Of a stretch of DNA of 64,000 bases, positions 63,282 through 64,000 are shown piece after piece. A model generated the notes under the pieces. That model saw only the letters and a program-made list of their open reading frames with translations, was not told the origin of the DNA and ran no database searches. This stretch comes from Symbiodinium natans (taxonomy: Eukaryota; Sar; Dinophyceae; Suessiales; Symbiodiniaceae). The position numbers and the translations under genes were made by a program. The first letter of the stretch is position 1; every line of letters begins with the position of its first letter. Location of the stretch: assembly GCA_905221605.1 (NCBI GenBank), contig CAJNDS010000171.1:124001-188000 (forward strand). The letters are read 5' to 3'.

Positions 63282-63291
63282 TTGGCTCAAG
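63282..63291 (+). promoter_or_regulatory. Possible relic of the dinoflagellate spliced leader (TTGGCTCAAG)
   Basis: These ten bases equal the 3' end of the dinoflagellate spliced leader. Such relics mark retroposed trans-spliced transcripts. Upstream bases do not match well, and a 10-base match can occur by chance in a window of this size. Confidence 0.25.
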
Positions 63292-63346
63292 TTCGCGATA
63301 AAAAGGAGCGATACTGAACGGTGTTTCTGTTTGTTCGTGTGCTGAC

Positions 63347-63367
63347 CTGATAACTTTAGGTTATCAG
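63347..63367 (+). repeat. Hairpin just upstream of the right-edge ORF
   Basis: CTGATAAC TTTAG GTTATCAG: a perfect 8-bp stem with a 5-base loop, ending 15 bases before the ATG at 63383. It would lie in the 5' untranslated region if transcription starts upstream. Confidence 0.6.
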
Positions 63368-63382
63368 CCGTAGAGTCTCACG

Positions 63383-64000
63383 ATGGCACTGCCAATCGCA
63401 AATGCCCCCGCAGATGAGAATGCGGAAGAGGGCACTGCAGCAACGTTCAATCTGCAGGTGAACAATCTGTACAGAACCCAACAACAGATGATCATCATAC
63501 GGCAGAACGAAGATGCAGAGCGGTTGCGTGTTGAGGCGGAGCGAAGGCATGCAGAGATCCTGGAGATGGCCAGATCGCAGGCAAGAGTCGAAATGACCGA
63601 GTTGGAACAGCACGCAGATGCCCAACATCGAGCCCGATTGAACGTCATCGGAGATCGCATGGACTTCGTGTTCCAAGAGCTACAGCAACAACTTCTTGAG
63701 ACCCAGGCAGCATTACGAGACAGGAGTTTGGAGCTCGACCAAGCTACACGAGATGCACAAACACTCAGAATGCAGAACCTTCAGCTCGAGTCGCAAGGTG
63801 GCATGATTCTCGAATCGGAAGCACGCCTGCGCGCACACTTCGAACAAAACGAGCACTCTCTTGCGAACCTTAGGGTTACCTACGAGAGGAACAGAGAGAT
63901 GCAACTCGAGTTCTTAGGTGACGAGTTTAGGGAACACATGCAGTATGAGGAAAACATGTTCACCTATGCCATGCATGAAGAAGAGCAAGCGTGTGATGCC
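63383..64000 (+). CDS. Coiled-coil protein, 5' part (runs off right edge)
   Basis: The frame is open from the ATG at 63383 to the last base, 206 codons, with no stop. After a short acidic Ala-rich start, almost the whole visible part is a Gln/Glu/Arg/Ala-rich helix with heptad spacing (RLRVEAERRHAEILEMARSQ, then ELQQQLLETQAALRDRSLEL). No Gly or Pro breaks it over residues ~25-130. There is no signal peptide, membrane segment or zinc knuckle so far. It could be the Gag or first ORF of another retroelement, since it sits in repeat DNA with a GATAAAAAGG box and hairpin upstream, or a host structural gene. The family is not recognised. Confidence 0.7.
   Translation, partial: MALPIANAPADENAEEGTAATFNLQVNNLYRTQQQMIIIRQNEDAERLRVEAERRHAEILEMARSQARVEMTELEQHADAQHRARLNVIGDRMDFVFQELQQQLLETQAALRDRSLELDQATRDAQTLRMQNLQLESQGGMILESEARLRAHFEQNEHSLANLRVTYERNREMQLEFLGDEFREHMQYEENMFTYAMHEEEQACDA

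Overview
This window looks like dinoflagellate nuclear DNA, probably from a draft assembly because 100 N close one gap at 60887-60986. The evidence is as follows. Interstitial repeats are of the TTTAGGG/CCCTAAA type, the telomere repeat reported for dinoflagellates. There are three Ty1/copia-like LTR retroelements. One gene belongs to the SHQW/ankyrin-repeat family that is greatly expanded in dinoflagellates, and its exons are joined by introns with AG|G acceptors. There are no operons, ribosome binding sites or bacterial genes. The exact genus cannot be read from the sequence.

Layout. 1-606: 3' end of an unrecognised gene. 688-3830: a degenerate tandem array of 0.66-1.17 kb units, each starting with the same hairpin and carrying paired 20-bp motifs. 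4309-9422 plus 18068-18481: E1, a 5'-truncated, frameshifted copia element lacking gag. Its last ORF is split by E2 (9423-18067), a complete copia element with identical 169-bp LTRs, a 5-bp target duplication (CACAA), primer binding site, polypurine tract and two long intact ORFs. 18482-21268: non-coding DNA with hairpins. 21269-31726: exons of an SHQW-domain/ankyrin-repeat gene, scattered among introns full of telomere-like repeats. 31727-43642: mostly non-coding, with satellites and microsatellites and a few weak ORFs. 43643-52192: E3, a second complete copia element with identical 240-bp LTRs, inserted inside a CCCTAAA tract (target duplication TAAAC). 52193-53355: telomeric repeats and minisatellites. 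53356-57850: no convincing gene. 57880-63230: very large CA/CG-rich simple-sequence blocks, with two inverted copies of a ~110-bp element. 63383-64000: start of a coiled-coil ORF running off the right edge.

How the parts work together. E2 looks potentially autonomous: Gag-protease, then integrase-RT-RNase H reached by an apparent +1 shift, then a ~600-residue extension with a membrane segment, a long coiled coil and a second CCHC knuckle. E1 is a relative of E2: both have a SAP-like module between protease and integrase, HVDD instead of YVDD in RT, and a membrane segment after RNase H. E3 is a separate lineage with YVDD, two Gag knuckles, a UAAUG stop-start junction before Pol and an accessory ORF after Pol. 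The main biological interest lies in the C-terminal extensions of E1 and E2, the accessory ORF of E3, and the invasion of a gene and of an integration site by telomere-like repeats.
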